The translations under genes and the position numbers were made by a program. A stretch of 62,759 bases of DNA from Candidatus Methylomirabilota bacterium. GTDB taxonomy: Bacteria > Methylomirabilota > Methylomirabilia > Rokubacteriales > CSP1-6. Positions 33,794-43,392 of the stretch are shown in pieces (positions within the stretch are counted from its first letter, which is position 1; each line of letters starts with the position of its first letter). The notes under the pieces are model-generated. The model ran no database searches. It saw only the letters and a list, made by a program, of their open reading frames with translations, and was not told where the DNA came from. The stretch spans positions 1-62,759 of the forward strand of contig DATFYA010000082.1 in assembly GCA_035315345.1 (NCBI GenBank). Direction: 5' to 3'.

Positions 33794-35689
33794 GTGTGTG
33801 GGATATACGGCGAGGTCGCTCGATCCCCCATCGATCAGGCGCGGGCCAGATCGGCGACCGACCGGCTGCGCCATCGCGGTCCGGACTCGAGCGGGGCGTG
33901 GGCCGGTGATGGGGTGTTTCTGGGGATGCGTCGCCTGAGCATCATCGATCTCGCGGGAGGGCAGCAGCCGATCTGGAATGAGGACGAGAGCTGCTGCATC
34001 GTGTTCAACGGCGAGCTCTACAATTTCATCGACCTGCGGCGGGAGCTGCAGGGACACGGTCACGTGTTCCGCAGTCGCAGCGACACCGAGGTGGTCCTGC
34101 ATGCCTACGAGGAATGGGGAACCGACTGCCTGCGCCGATTCAACGGAATGTTTGCGATCGCCATTTGGGACGGGCCACGGCGACGACTGTTCCTGGCCCG
34201 TGACCGGATCGGCGAGAAGCCTCTCTACTATTATCGCGACGGCCGACGCCTCGTCTTCGCGTCGGAGATCAAGGCGATCCTCGCCCACCCGAAGGTGCCG
34301 AGAGACCTGAACCCACGAGGGCTGGCGAATTTTCTCGCGTTCGGCCACGCGGTCGCTCCCGAGACGATCTATCGGGATATCCACAAGCTTCTGCCGGGAC
34401 ACTATCTGGTGGTGCGCGACGGGGACGTCCGCATCGTCGAATATTGGGACGTCGGGCAGGACGGGCAGGCACCGAGTGGAGAGAATTCGAGCGAAGAGGA
34501 ACACGAGGCTCACATCCGGTCTCTGTTGGACGATTCCGTTCGCCTGCGGATGACCGCGGATGTCTCGGTCGGTGCATTCCTGAGCGGGGGCTTGGATTCG
34601 AGCGCCATCGTCGCGCTCATGACACGGCATGCGGCGGGCAGCGTGAAGACCTTCTCACTGGGATTCCCCGGCGGTGGTGCCTACGATGAGCTCGCCGACG
34701 CGCGCATGGTGGCCCAACACTTTGGAACGGAGCACCACGCGTTACGCGTCGAGCACGCCGATCTGGTCCATACGCTGCGGACGCTCGTATACCACTATGA
34801 CGAGCCGTTCGGCGACCCCGCGGGCTTTCCCGTGTACATGCTCAGCCGGTTCGCTCGCGACCACGTCAAGGTCGTTCTCGCGGGTGACGGTGGCGACGAG
34901 CTCTTCGGAGGTTACCGCCGCTACGCGGTGGACCGGTTCGCGCCGCTCTACCAGAGATTGCCCGCGACCTTGACGGGGACGGTCATTCCGGCTCTGGTGG
35001 AGCGGTTCCCGCGCTTGCGCCGGACCAAGCGCAGTCTGCAAACACTGCCCATCCCCGACCCGGCGCGCCGATACCCGTCCTGGCTCATGCTCTTCTCGCC
35101 GGCGATGGAGGCGGAGCTGCTAGAGGGAGGCCGCTACGACGCGGTGGCCGGCTATGATCCAGCCGAGCACTATTCGCAGTACTACCACCGCATGAATGGC
35201 CAGACGGCATCCGATCATCTCAACCGGCTCATGTATGTCGACGTCAAGACCTGGCTGGCCGATGCCTACATGGAGAAAGTGGACAAGGCTACCATGGCCT
35301 GCGGGCTGGAAGCACGCCTGCCGCTGCTCGACCATCGTTTGGTAGAGCGCGCCTTCCAGATTCCCGGGCGCTATAAGATCCGCGGTCGGTCGATGAAGCG
35401 GATTTTCAAGCGAGCGGTCCGCGACCTCGTGCCCGCCCCGGTGCTTCGCAAACCAAAGCACGGTTTCAGCGTGCCGCTTGATCCCTGGTTTCGCGGCGAG
35501 CTGAAGAGCTTCAGCTTCGAGGTTCTGCTTGACGAGCGCACGCGTCGGCGCGGCTACTTCAATGCGGCCTTCGTCGAGCGCTTGTGGCGCGAGCACGTCG
35601 AAGGGCGCCAGATCTGGGACGCCCATTTGTGGCAGCTCTTGAACTTCGAGCTCTGGCACCGCATCTACCTCGACGGTGAAAGCGTATGA
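33794..35689 (+). CDS. asnB: AsnB-type glutamine-dependent amidotransferase, copy 1
   Basis: 631 residues starting GTG-TGT, so the catalytic Cys2 follows the initiator (CGIYGE). The N-terminal glutaminase domain has RHRGPDSSG and NGELYN; the synthetase domain has the PP-loop SGGLDSS with ATP-binding and DGGDELFGGY. It is of the asparagine synthetase family that occurs in exopolysaccharide/exosortase loci, where it is thought to amidate uronic acids or other carboxylates of the glycan rather than make asparagine. A second closely related copy is 5 kb downstream. No exosortase is in the window. Confidence 0.92.
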   Translation: MCGIYGEVARSPIDQARARSATDRLRHRGPDSSGAWAGDGVFLGMRRLSIIDLAGGQQPIWNEDESCCIVFNGELYNFIDLRRELQGHGHVFRSRSDTEVVLHAYEEWGTDCLRRFNGMFAIAIWDGPRRRLFLARDRIGEKPLYYYRDGRRLVFASEIKAILAHPKVPRDLNPRGLANFLAFGHAVAPETIYRDIHKLLPGHYLVVRDGDVRIVEYWDVGQDGQAPSGENSSEEEHEAHIRSLLDDSVRLRMTADVSVGAFLSGGLDSSAIVALMTRHAAGSVKTFSLGFPGGGAYDELADARMVAQHFGTEHHALRVEHADLVHTLRTLVYHYDEPFGDPAGFPVYMLSRFARDHVKVVLAGDGGDELFGGYRRYAVDRFAPLYQRLPATLTGTVIPALVERFPRLRRTKRSLQTLPIPDPARRYPSWLMLFSPAMEAELLEGGRYDAVAGYDPAEHYSQYYHRMNGQTASDHLNRLMYVDVKTWLADAYMEKVDKATMACGLEARLPLLDHRLVERAFQIPGRYKIRGRSMKRIFKRAVRDLVPAPVLRKPKHGFSVPLDPWFRGELKSFSFEVLLDERTRRRGYFNAAFVERLWREHVEGRQIWDAHLWQLLNFELWHRIYLDGESV

Positions 35690-36900
35690 ACCCGGTGAGA
35701 ATCGCCCACGTTGCCACTGTCGACAGCTCGCTTCGATGGCTGTTGCTCAACCAGCTGACCAGTCTCCGCGCCGCGGGCTACGAGGTCGCCGGTATTTCCT
35801 CGCCCGGACCCGACGTGTCGGCGATTGAAACTGCCGGAATCCGCCATATCCCCGTGCCGATGGCGCGCGGCATGGCGCCTCTACTCGACCTCCGGACACT
35901 TCTGAAGCTACGGCGCGTGATGCGACGAGAGCGTTTCACCATCGTCCATACCCACACGCCCAAGGCCGGTCTACTGGGTCAACTTGCCGCGCGGCTCGCG
36001 GGTGTGCCCCTGGTAGTGAACACTCTTCACGGCTTCTACTTCCACGAGCACATGCCACCGCTGGCGCGGCGGTTCTACATCGCCATCGAAAAGATCGCGG
36101 CGTCCTGCTCTGATTCGGTCCTGTCCCAGAACCGTGAGGATATCCAGACCGGACTCGACGAGCGCATATTTTCCCCGCGGCGCATTCGTTACCTGGGCAA
36201 CGGTATCGACCTCGCCGAGTTCGACCCGGCCAGGGTGAGCCCGACCGCGACGGCCGACCTGCGCGAGAGGCTAGGTGTCCCGCGCGGAGCACCGGTCGTC
36301 GGGTTCGTGGGCCGGCTGGCCGCGAAGCGCAAGGGATTCACGGATTTCCTCAAGATGGCCCGCCGGGTCCTCGAGGGATATCCGGCCGCGCGCTTCCTGA
36401 TTATCGGCAACCCCGATCATGGCAAGCCCGACGCCGTTGAGCCCGCCGCGGCCGCCGAATACGGCATTTCGGCCGCGTGTCTTTTTCTCGGGCAGCGGCC
36501 CAATGCGGAGCTCCCTGCCCTCTATCGGAGCATGGACGTGCTGGTTCTGCCCTCGCTGTTCGAGGGCATCCCGCGGGTGATCATGGAGGCGGCGGCCATG
36601 GGTGTGCCATCCGTCGCCACACATGTCAAGGGCAACCGTGAGGCGGTCGTGCATGGCCGTACCGGGCTGCTGGTGCCATTGGGCGACGTGCGAGCCCTGG
36701 CCCAGGCGGTCCTCGACATCGTCGGCAACGCCGCCCGGGCGCGTGCGATGGGCGGCCAGGCTCGCGGGCTGGCCCTGGACCGCTTCGATGAGCGCGCGGT
36801 GTTCGCAAAGGTCAAAGCCGAGTATGCCCGCCTCCTGAGCGAGAAGGGGCTGTCCGATGCGGCGGGATCATCGCTCACACAGGAAAGACTTGGCGTATGA
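35686..36900 (+). CDS. Glycosyltransferase family 4 protein
   Basis: 404 residues, GT-B fold. The N-terminal domain has RIAHVATVDSSLRWLLLNQL and HTHTPKAGLLGQLAARLAGVP; the C-terminal donor domain has GFVGRLAAKRKGFTDFL and the E-x7-E region SLFEGIPRVIMEAAAMG. It adds a sugar from a nucleotide donor (retaining mechanism) in the cytoplasm. Overlaps the amidotransferase gene by four bases and the next glycosyltransferase by four bases. Donor specificity is unknown. Confidence 0.92.
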   Translation: MNPVRIAHVATVDSSLRWLLLNQLTSLRAAGYEVAGISSPGPDVSAIETAGIRHIPVPMARGMAPLLDLRTLLKLRRVMRRERFTIVHTHTPKAGLLGQLAARLAGVPLVVNTLHGFYFHEHMPPLARRFYIAIEKIAASCSDSVLSQNREDIQTGLDERIFSPRRIRYLGNGIDLAEFDPARVSPTATADLRERLGVPRGAPVVGFVGRLAAKRKGFTDFLKMARRVLEGYPAARFLIIGNPDHGKPDAVEPAAAAEYGISAACLFLGQRPNAELPALYRSMDVLVLPSLFEGIPRVIMEAAAMGVPSVATHVKGNREAVVHGRTGLLVPLGDVRALAQAVLDIVGNAARARAMGGQARGLALDRFDERAVFAKVKAEYARLLSEKGLSDAAGSSLTQERLGV

Positions 36901-38078
36901 ACTGGCGCATCCTGCACGTCAGCACCGCGGTCTCTCGCGGTGGTGCCCAGAATCATTTATTCGATCTCGTTCAGCACCAGCGCTCCGTGGGCATGAACGT
37001 GGCGGTCGCCTACTTGCGGGGCCCCCACCGAGACATGGGCGTGCGAACGCATGACCTGGCGCTGCGGTTCTATGGCGATTTGAGGCCGTTGGTCCGCCTC
37101 CGGCGCTTGACCGCGGAGTTTCAGCCGGATCTTGTGCACGCGCACATGCCACCGGGCGAGCTGTATTCGAGGCTCGCCCTCGTGGGAACCAGCGCACGCC
37201 GGCTACCCTTGCTCATCACCAAGCACAATGACGAGCGATTCTACGTCGGGCTCGGCGAGCGACCGATGGGCCGCTGGGTCGGACGGCGGGCGGCGAGGAT
37301 AATTGCGATTTCCCAGGCGGTGAACCGCTACATGACCGGCCCCGCGCTCGGGCTCGATCCGCTGAAGATGCACACCATCTACTACGGCATCGACGCGCGG
37401 CCGTTCGTTGAGGCACCAGACGCGTCGGGTGCCTCGCTGCGCCGCCAATGGGGGATAGCTGATGGAGCCCTCGTTGTCGGCTTCGCCGGCCGGTTGGTGC
37501 CACAAAAGTCGATCGATACGTTGCTCCAGGCGTTCTCGCGGTTCCGCCGTCACGCCGGCGTCGATGCCTGGCTGGCAATCGTGGGGGCCGGTCCGCTCGA
37601 GGCCGAGCTTCGCCGGCGGGCGCGTGACCTGGGTGTCGGCGAGCGCGTCGTATGGGCCGGGTTCCACGAAGACATGCGGGGCGTGATGCGCGCCTTTGAT
37701 GTGTTCGCGATCAGCTCGGTGTACGAGGGCTTTGGGCTGGTGCTCATCGAGGCGATGGCCTCGGGACGGCCTGTTGTCGCCACGCGTGCCGGAGCGATCC
37801 CCGAAGTGGTCGCCGATGGCGATACCGGCCTGCTCGTTCCCCCGGGCGATCCTCAGGCCTTTGCCGCGGCGCTGGCCAAGATGACCGATGCGGAGCTCCG
37901 GAGGAGTTTGGGTCAAGCTGGGCAGCGCCGAGCCCTCGCCGACTTCACCCTCGACAAGATGTTTGCGCGGACTGACGCACTCTACACCGACATTCTCGCT
38001 CCGCCGCCCGCGGACAGCTCATCGCAAGCTTCGCGGCCGCGCATCGGTGTACTCACCCACGAGAGTGGGCGGAGCTAG
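36897..38078 (+). CDS. Glycosyltransferase family 4 protein
   Basis: 393 residues. RILHVSTAVSRGGAQNHL (acceptor-side loop), PDLVHAHMPPGELYSRLAL and, in the second domain, VVGFAGRLVPQKSIDTLLQAF and YEGFGLVLIEAMASGRPVV, a typical GT4 donor-binding pattern with both glutamates. It belongs to the same operon (ATGA overlap with the preceding transferase). It likely adds a different sugar to the lipid-linked repeat unit. Confidence 0.92.
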   Translation: MNWRILHVSTAVSRGGAQNHLFDLVQHQRSVGMNVAVAYLRGPHRDMGVRTHDLALRFYGDLRPLVRLRRLTAEFQPDLVHAHMPPGELYSRLALVGTSARRLPLLITKHNDERFYVGLGERPMGRWVGRRAARIIAISQAVNRYMTGPALGLDPLKMHTIYYGIDARPFVEAPDASGASLRRQWGIADGALVVGFAGRLVPQKSIDTLLQAFSRFRRHAGVDAWLAIVGAGPLEAELRRRARDLGVGERVVWAGFHEDMRGVMRAFDVFAISSVYEGFGLVLIEAMASGRPVVATRAGAIPEVVADGDTGLLVPPGDPQAFAAALAKMTDAELRRSLGQAGQRRALADFTLDKMFARTDALYTDILAPPPADSSSQASRPRIGVLTHESGRS

Positions 38079-38082
38079 AGAC

Positions 38083-39459
38083 TTGCGCAACCGGCTCAGG
38101 ATGGGCTCGGCACTGCTTCTGGGTCTCGGCTTGGTCCTGCTCGCCGAAGCCGACGCACCCGGCCAGGCTGTACAACTCCAGCCGGGTGGTCGATTCGGCT
38201 TTGCCTGGCCCAATTTCACGGGCCGGCCGGGAGCAATGACACCGCAGCAGTTCGTCCAGTCGTTTGAGGCGGCAATGCACCATCCGAACACCTACCGGAT
38301 GTGGATCAAGTCGGGCACAGATATTCGGCGCCTGAATCCCGCCGGGTACTATTTCAAGCATCTCAACATGACGACGATCGAAGCCGGAACGCCGGGCGAC
38401 CATCCGGATTTTGACTACGTCATTCGAAACCGCCCCGAATGGGTCATCCGGGATCGGAACGGGAACCCGGCGTATCTCTTCGGTGGTGGCGTGATGGTGG
38501 ATTTTGCCAACGATGAATATCTCGATTGGGTTCTTGGTTCGTGGCTCCCGAATCAGTACCTCGACTCCACGGACCGAGATCCGAGTGCGGTCACCTGGCA
38601 TGTGCACGACAATGGCCATTTTTACGCCCGGTCGATCAATTGCGCCGCGGGCGATGCGGTCTGTGCTCGCTACACCACCGACGAGGGAGTGCAGACCGCG
38701 TGGATCCACATGCTCGACAGGTTCAAAGCCGCCTGGCCCAACAAGCGAATAGTCATCAGCAGCGGCCCGCTCACCTACAGGACCGTCGCCCATCAAATGG
38801 CGGTGTTTCGGCGAATCTACGCTCATGCCGACGGTTATTACAGTGAGTATCTGACGAACGATCATGCCTACTGGGGCAGCCGGCCCAACGATGAGAAACG
38901 AGCAGCGCTGCTCGTGACGATGCAGTTGGCGAGCTGGCTCGCGGCCAACGACAAGGTGTTCTTCCCGAACCTTGGGCTGGGGGACGGCATTGAGCCGACC
39001 CAGACTGAAGTCGACTACGCCTGGGCGTTCTTTGGCCTGATGCGAGAAGGCGATCGGCAGTTCTTTTCCAGAGTGATCAAAGACCCCCAAGCAATGTGGC
39101 AGCCGAGAAAGTATCCGGAGATGGATCTGGTCATGGGCCAACCCGTTGAGGCCGCGACGGAGATCTCACCCTCGGTATTCCGTCGGAGCTTCGAGCGGGC
39201 CATTGCCTACGTCAATATCTCGGACCGCCCCGTCTCCATCGCGCTCCCACCGGGCCCCACGTACAAGAACTCGCGGGGGCAGACAGTCGGCTCTCCGCTG
39301 ATCCTCGAAAGCTTCAAGGGATTGACCCTCTACGAGAGGGCCGCTTCGACGTCCGCGCCCCTTCCCGAGAGACGAAGACCGCGGAGGCGGGATGCCCACG
39401 GGCGACGGAGGGACGGGACCCTTCCCGGGAAGGCCATCGAGCCGATCTACGCAGCGTAG
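38083..39459 (+). CDS. Secreted glycoside-hydrolase-like protein (GHL type)
   Basis: About 458 residues from TTG 38083 (n-region RNRLR then a hydrophobic signal segment ALLLGLGLVLLAE); ATG 38101 is an alternative. The body resembles putative glycoside hydrolases with a TIM-barrel start: FAWPNFTGR.., MWIKSGTDIRRLNP, FDYVIRNRPEWVIRDRNGNP, VMVDFANDEYLDWVLGSWL, and HADGYYSEYL. The HPEW-D-NG-like pattern is shared with uncharacterised GHL families. The C-terminus is arginine-rich (RRRPRRRDAHGRRRDG) and unlike the rest, perhaps a late frameshift. It may trim or cleave the polymer in the periplasm. Confidence 0.7.
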   Translation: MRNRLRMGSALLLGLGLVLLAEADAPGQAVQLQPGGRFGFAWPNFTGRPGAMTPQQFVQSFEAAMHHPNTYRMWIKSGTDIRRLNPAGYYFKHLNMTTIEAGTPGDHPDFDYVIRNRPEWVIRDRNGNPAYLFGGGVMVDFANDEYLDWVLGSWLPNQYLDSTDRDPSAVTWHVHDNGHFYARSINCAAGDAVCARYTTDEGVQTAWIHMLDRFKAAWPNKRIVISSGPLTYRTVAHQMAVFRRIYAHADGYYSEYLTNDHAYWGSRPNDEKRAALLVTMQLASWLAANDKVFFPNLGLGDGIEPTQTEVDYAWAFFGLMREGDRQFFSRVIKDPQAMWQPRKYPEMDLVMGQPVEAATEISPSVFRRSFERAIAYVNISDRPVSIALPPGPTYKNSRGQTVGSPLILESFKGLTLYERAASTSAPLPERRRPRRRDAHGRRRDGTLPGKAIEPIYAA

Positions 39460-39479
39460 AGGAGAACTCAGGACGCCCT

Positions 39480-40679
39480 ATGCGCGTTCTCGTGACCGCC
39501 AGCGCCCACTTCACGATCACCCGCGACGGCGCTCTATGGACCCCGACCGCCTCCCTGGACTACGTCTTCTGGACGCGCTACCTCGAAGTGTTCGACGAGG
39601 TTTGCCTGCTGGTGCGCGCCCATCCACAGCCCGTGCCGCCAGAGGGGTGGAAGCGCGTCACCGGCCAACGAATCAAGGCAGTTCCATTACCCGACTCCGT
39701 GGGACCTTGGGAATTTGTGACCGACTTCGCGCGGATCACGACGACGATCCGCGCCGCCCTCGCCGATGCAGAGGCGGTTCAGCTGCGCATTCCGTGTCAC
39801 ATAGGCTTTGAGGTCTGGCGTCACTTGCCAAAGAACAGACCTTACGGCGTCGAGGTCGTCGCGGACCCGTATGACATGTTTGCGCCAGGATCGGTCCGCC
39901 ATCCGTTGCGCCCCCTCTTCCGGTGGTGGTTTCCGCGACGGCTTCGCAAGCAATGCGCACGAGCCTGCGCGGCGGCCTATGTTACCGAGCATGCGCTTCA
40001 GCGCCGTTACAAGCCGGCGCCACGAGCGTTTTCCACTTACTTCTCCAGCGTCGACCTGCCCGGATCGGCCTTCATCTCTGGCCCTCGCCGGCCGAGTGTC
40101 CACGCCTCCAGGGCGACATTGATCTTCGTGGGCACTCTTGCCCAGCTCTACAAGGCTCCCGACGTGGTCGTGGAGGCCATGGCGGCCTGTGTGAGCCAGG
40201 GCCTCGACCTCGGGTTGACCGTCATCGGGGACGGTACATACCGGCCCGAGCTGGAGACGCGGGCCAGAACGCTCGGACTGGCTGATCGTGTCTGTTTCCG
40301 GGGTCAGGTCACCGCGGGTGACACCGTGCGCAAGCAGTTAGACCAGGCCGACGTGTTCGTCCTGCCTTCCCGCCAGGAAGGCTTGCCGCGCGCCATGCTC
40401 GAGGCGATGGCCCGCGCGCTCCCCTGCATCGGGTCCACCGTGGGCGGCATCCCGGAGCTTCTGTTGCCGGAGGACATGGTCCTACCCGGGAATGTGAACG
40501 CCCTCGCCCGGAAGATTCGCGAGGTCGTGACGGACCCCGAGCGTATGGCACGCATGTCAGCCCGCAACCTCGCCAAGGCCGGCGAATACAGCGACAAAGC
40601 CCTTGGCCCCCGTCGCACTTCGTTCTATCAGCACCTTCGAGCGGAAACCACCCGCTGGTTGCAGGCCCGAGGTAGGTAG
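39480..40679 (+). CDS. Glycosyltransferase family 4 protein
   Basis: 399 residues. The N-terminal acceptor domain begins MRVLVTASAHFTITRDGALW; the donor domain has IFVGTLAQLYKAPDVVVEAM, VIGDGTYRPELE and SRQEGLPRAMLEAMARALP with the two GT4 glutamates. It differs more from the previous two glycosyltransferases than they do from each other. It immediately precedes the second amidotransferase (2-base gap). Donor and acceptor unknown. Confidence 0.9.
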   Translation: MRVLVTASAHFTITRDGALWTPTASLDYVFWTRYLEVFDEVCLLVRAHPQPVPPEGWKRVTGQRIKAVPLPDSVGPWEFVTDFARITTTIRAALADAEAVQLRIPCHIGFEVWRHLPKNRPYGVEVVADPYDMFAPGSVRHPLRPLFRWWFPRRLRKQCARACAAAYVTEHALQRRYKPAPRAFSTYFSSVDLPGSAFISGPRRPSVHASRATLIFVGTLAQLYKAPDVVVEAMAACVSQGLDLGLTVIGDGTYRPELETRARTLGLADRVCFRGQVTAGDTVRKQLDQADVFVLPSRQEGLPRAMLEAMARALPCIGSTVGGIPELLLPEDMVLPGNVNALARKIREVVTDPERMARMSARNLAKAGEYSDKALGPRRTSFYQHLRAETTRWLQARGR

Positions 40680-40681
40680 CC

Positions 40682-42580
40682 ATGTGCGGCATTCTGGGGT
40701 ATGTGACCGCCGAAGTTCCCACCGATGTCTGCCGAGCTGCGCTGGCCAGGCTCAATCACCGCGGCCCCGACGAAGAGGGATTCTGGCAAGACGGGACCGT
40801 TTTTCTCGGCATGCGACGGCTGAGCATCATCGACCTGGCGGGTGGTCAGCAGCCTATCTGGAATGAAGACCGAACGATCTGCATCGTGTACAACGGTGAG
40901 CTGTACAACTTCCTCGATTTGCGTCCTGAGCTCGAAGCGCGCGGACACCGCTTCCGCACTCGCAGTGATACCGAAGTCGTTCTCCATGCCTATGAGCAAT
41001 GGGGGCCGGATTGCCTTCACCGCTTCAACGGCATGTTTGCCTTCGCCATCTGGGACGGGCGACGGCGGGTGGTCTTTGTAGCCCGCGACCGAATGGGCGA
41101 GAAGCCCTTGTACTACTATCGCGACGGAACCCGCCTCATCTTCGCTTCCGAGATCAAGTCCATCTTGGCCGATCCCACCGTGCCGCGGCAGCTGAATCTA
41201 CGCGGCTTGGCGAATTTCCTGGCCTACGCACATGCCGTCGCGCCTGAAACCATCTACAAGGATGTGTTCAAGCTTCTGCCGGGCCACTACCTCATCACCG
41301 AGCCCGGTTCGGTTCGGTTCCGGACGGTCGAATACTGGGATGTCGGAGCGGAGCCTCAATATTCAGGCGGGGCGGCCCTCACGGAAGAGGACGCCGGCGA
41401 GCGCCTACTCTCACTTCTGGACGACGCGGTGCGGCGGCGGCTGATCGCCGACGTGCCCGTGGGAGCTTTCCTGAGCGGTGGCATCGACTCCAGCGGGATC
41501 GTCGCCCTGATGAAACGTCACGCGACGGGCACCGTGAAGACGTTCTCCCTCGGCTTCAACATCGGAGGCAAGTACAGCGAACTTGCCGACGCGCGCAGAG
41601 TTGCCGAGCAGCTGGGTACGGAACACCACGAACTCCATGTCGCCCAGCTGGACCTCGTGCAGACCCTGCGCACGCTCGTGTACCACTACGACGAGCCTTT
41701 CGGCGACCCCGCAAGTATCCCCGTCTACCTTCTGAGCCGTTTCGCCCGGGAGCAAGTCAAGGTTGTTCTCACCGGCGATGGCGGGGACGAATTGTTCGGA
41801 GGTTACGTTCGCTACGCAGTGGACCAGATCGCGCCTTTCTACTCGCGGATGCCCGGCATCCTGACGCGAGCCGTCGTGCCGGCGCTCTCCGATCGCGTTC
41901 GTAGGCTCCGGAGCCTCGGTCGAATGGGACAGATCCTGTCCATCCCGGACGCGGCCGACCGCTACGCGGCCTGGCTCGTCCACTTCACTCCTGAGCTCCG
42001 GACGGAGTTGCTTCAGCCCGAGGTCTCCGCGGCCGTGGCCGGCTACGACCCGGGTTGGCCGTACCCCGGCTACTATTGGGGCCTCAACGGGACGACCTCC
42101 GCAGATCATCTCAATCGCCTGATGTACGTGGATCTCAAGACGTTGCTGGTCGATGCCTACCTGGAGAAGACCGACAAGGCCACGATGGCCTGCAGCCTGG
42201 AAGCACGGCTGCCCTTCCTCGACCACCGCCTGGTGGAGCTCGCCTTCCAGATCCCGAGTCGGTTCAAGATTCGCGGCAGATCGACCAAGCTGATCCTGAA
42301 GCGGGCCCTCAACCGTCTCCTTCCCTCTTCCGTTCTGCGGAAACCCAAGCAAGGCTTTGCGGTTCCGACCGGCCCGTGGCTCCGTGGAGATCTCAAGTCG
42401 TTTGCCTTCGAGGTATTGCTCGATGCCCGTACGCGCCGACGAGGCTATTTCAACATGGCCACGGTGGAGCGCCTTTGGGGCGAGCATGTCAATGGCCGGG
42501 GTGTGTGGGGCGGCCACCTCTGGCTGCTCCTGAACTTCGAGCTATGGCACCGAATCTATCTGGATGGGGACGCAGTGTGA
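40682..42580 (+). CDS. asnB: AsnB-type glutamine-dependent amidotransferase, copy 2
   Basis: 632 residues; Cys2 directly after the initiator (MCGILGYV), NHRGPDEEG, YNGELYNFLDL, and SGGIDSSGIVAL plus GDGGDELFGGY in the synthetase part. Closely related along its whole length to copy 1 (for example both have FLGMRRLSIIDLAGGQQPIW), yet both copies keep all visible active-site motifs. Last gene of the plus-strand operon; its stop is 22 bases from the end of a convergent gene. Two such enzymes could amidate two different positions of the polymer. Confidence 0.92.
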   Translation: MCGILGYVTAEVPTDVCRAALARLNHRGPDEEGFWQDGTVFLGMRRLSIIDLAGGQQPIWNEDRTICIVYNGELYNFLDLRPELEARGHRFRTRSDTEVVLHAYEQWGPDCLHRFNGMFAFAIWDGRRRVVFVARDRMGEKPLYYYRDGTRLIFASEIKSILADPTVPRQLNLRGLANFLAYAHAVAPETIYKDVFKLLPGHYLITEPGSVRFRTVEYWDVGAEPQYSGGAALTEEDAGERLLSLLDDAVRRRLIADVPVGAFLSGGIDSSGIVALMKRHATGTVKTFSLGFNIGGKYSELADARRVAEQLGTEHHELHVAQLDLVQTLRTLVYHYDEPFGDPASIPVYLLSRFAREQVKVVLTGDGGDELFGGYVRYAVDQIAPFYSRMPGILTRAVVPALSDRVRRLRSLGRMGQILSIPDAADRYAAWLVHFTPELRTELLQPEVSAAVAGYDPGWPYPGYYWGLNGTTSADHLNRLMYVDLKTLLVDAYLEKTDKATMACSLEARLPFLDHRLVELAFQIPSRFKIRGRSTKLILKRALNRLLPSSVLRKPKQGFAVPTGPWLRGDLKSFAFEVLLDARTRRRGYFNMATVERLWGEHVNGRGVWGGHLWLLLNFELWHRIYLDGDAV

Positions 42581-42602
42581 ACCGGAGGGACACCGGCTTG
42601 CA

Positions 42603-43072
42603 TCATGTCCTGGACACCGTGAGCTTGACTCCGGCGCGAGCGCGGCGCCGGATGCGATCCCCGACCGAGACGAGGAGAAGCCCCAGGAGGAAGCTGGCCA
42701 CGGCCAGGCGGACGGTCGCCGCGGTCCCGGCCAGCCGCACCCCCAGGACGTCCCCGCTCAGCTCGATACTGATTGGGTCGACGGGTGGCCACTTTGCCCC
42801 TGCCACAATCAAGGAGATGGCAGCCGCAATCGGCAGGGCGAGGACGCAGAGGCCAACGGCCACGGCGGCCTGGCCCCAGACCTGTCTCAGGGTGCGAGGC
42901 CTCGTGAGGCTGAGGCAGAGGCCACGGCCAAGCTTGTCGCGGCCCAGACGCTCAGCGCGAGTGGGATGGTCACCGTGCCGGGTCTTGCCACGTCGATGAC
43001 GGTGCTGACCACGAGTACCCAGGCGGCCCCGCAGGTCGAGCCAGCAAGCGCGGCCACGAGAAGCGGGATCAA
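42603..43072 (-). pseudogene. Small membrane protein, frameshifted
   Basis: From TTG 43072 (overlapping the carrier protein stop as TTGA) the frame encodes two hydrophobic helices (IPLLVAALAGSTCGAAWVLV..., VTIPLALSVWAATSLAVASA) and ends at 42887. One base out of frame the hydrophobic character continues with RTLRQVWGQAAVAVGLCVLALP and SFLLGLLLVSVGDRI, ending at 42603. A single-base change near 42900 seems to split a protein of about 155 residues with four helices. No family recognised. It may also be two independent small genes. Confidence 0.5.
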
Positions 43073-43326
43073 CCAGTCGGTCGCTCGCGATTGGCGACGA
43101 ATGCGGCGATGGTGTCGATGGAGCGGAAGAAGTCGATTTCGAGGTCATCCAGCGAGACGGTGAGCCCGAACTCGTTTTCCAGACGTAGCAGCAGCTCCAC
43201 GAATTGAAGCGAGTCCAAGATGCCGGTGTTCAGCAGATCGGTGTCGAAGGACGCGATGTCCACGTTGAGATGTTCCACGAACAGTCTGGTAATGCGCTGA
43301 TGTAGAGTGAGAGCGTCCTGCATCAC
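43069..43326 (-). CDS. Acyl/peptidyl carrier protein
   Basis: 85 residues with the phosphopantetheine site LLNTGILDSLQFVELLLRLE; the serine in LDS is the attachment residue. Charged helical layout is typical of stand-alone carrier proteins. Encoded in the same direction as the adenylation enzyme and methyltransferase, it would carry an activated amino or carboxylic acid as thioester. No dedicated phosphopantetheinyl transferase is in the window. Confidence 0.9.
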   Translation of the reverse strand: MMQDALTLHQRITRLFVEHLNVDIASFDTDLLNTGILDSLQFVELLLRLENEFGLTVSLDDLEIDFFRSIDTIAAFVANRERPTG

Positions 43327-43392
43327 ACCGACTCGTGGTTGGTCTGAAGGTGCAGCCGTGTCATGACTAGTTCCGCTTTGAGTCCCGTGTAT

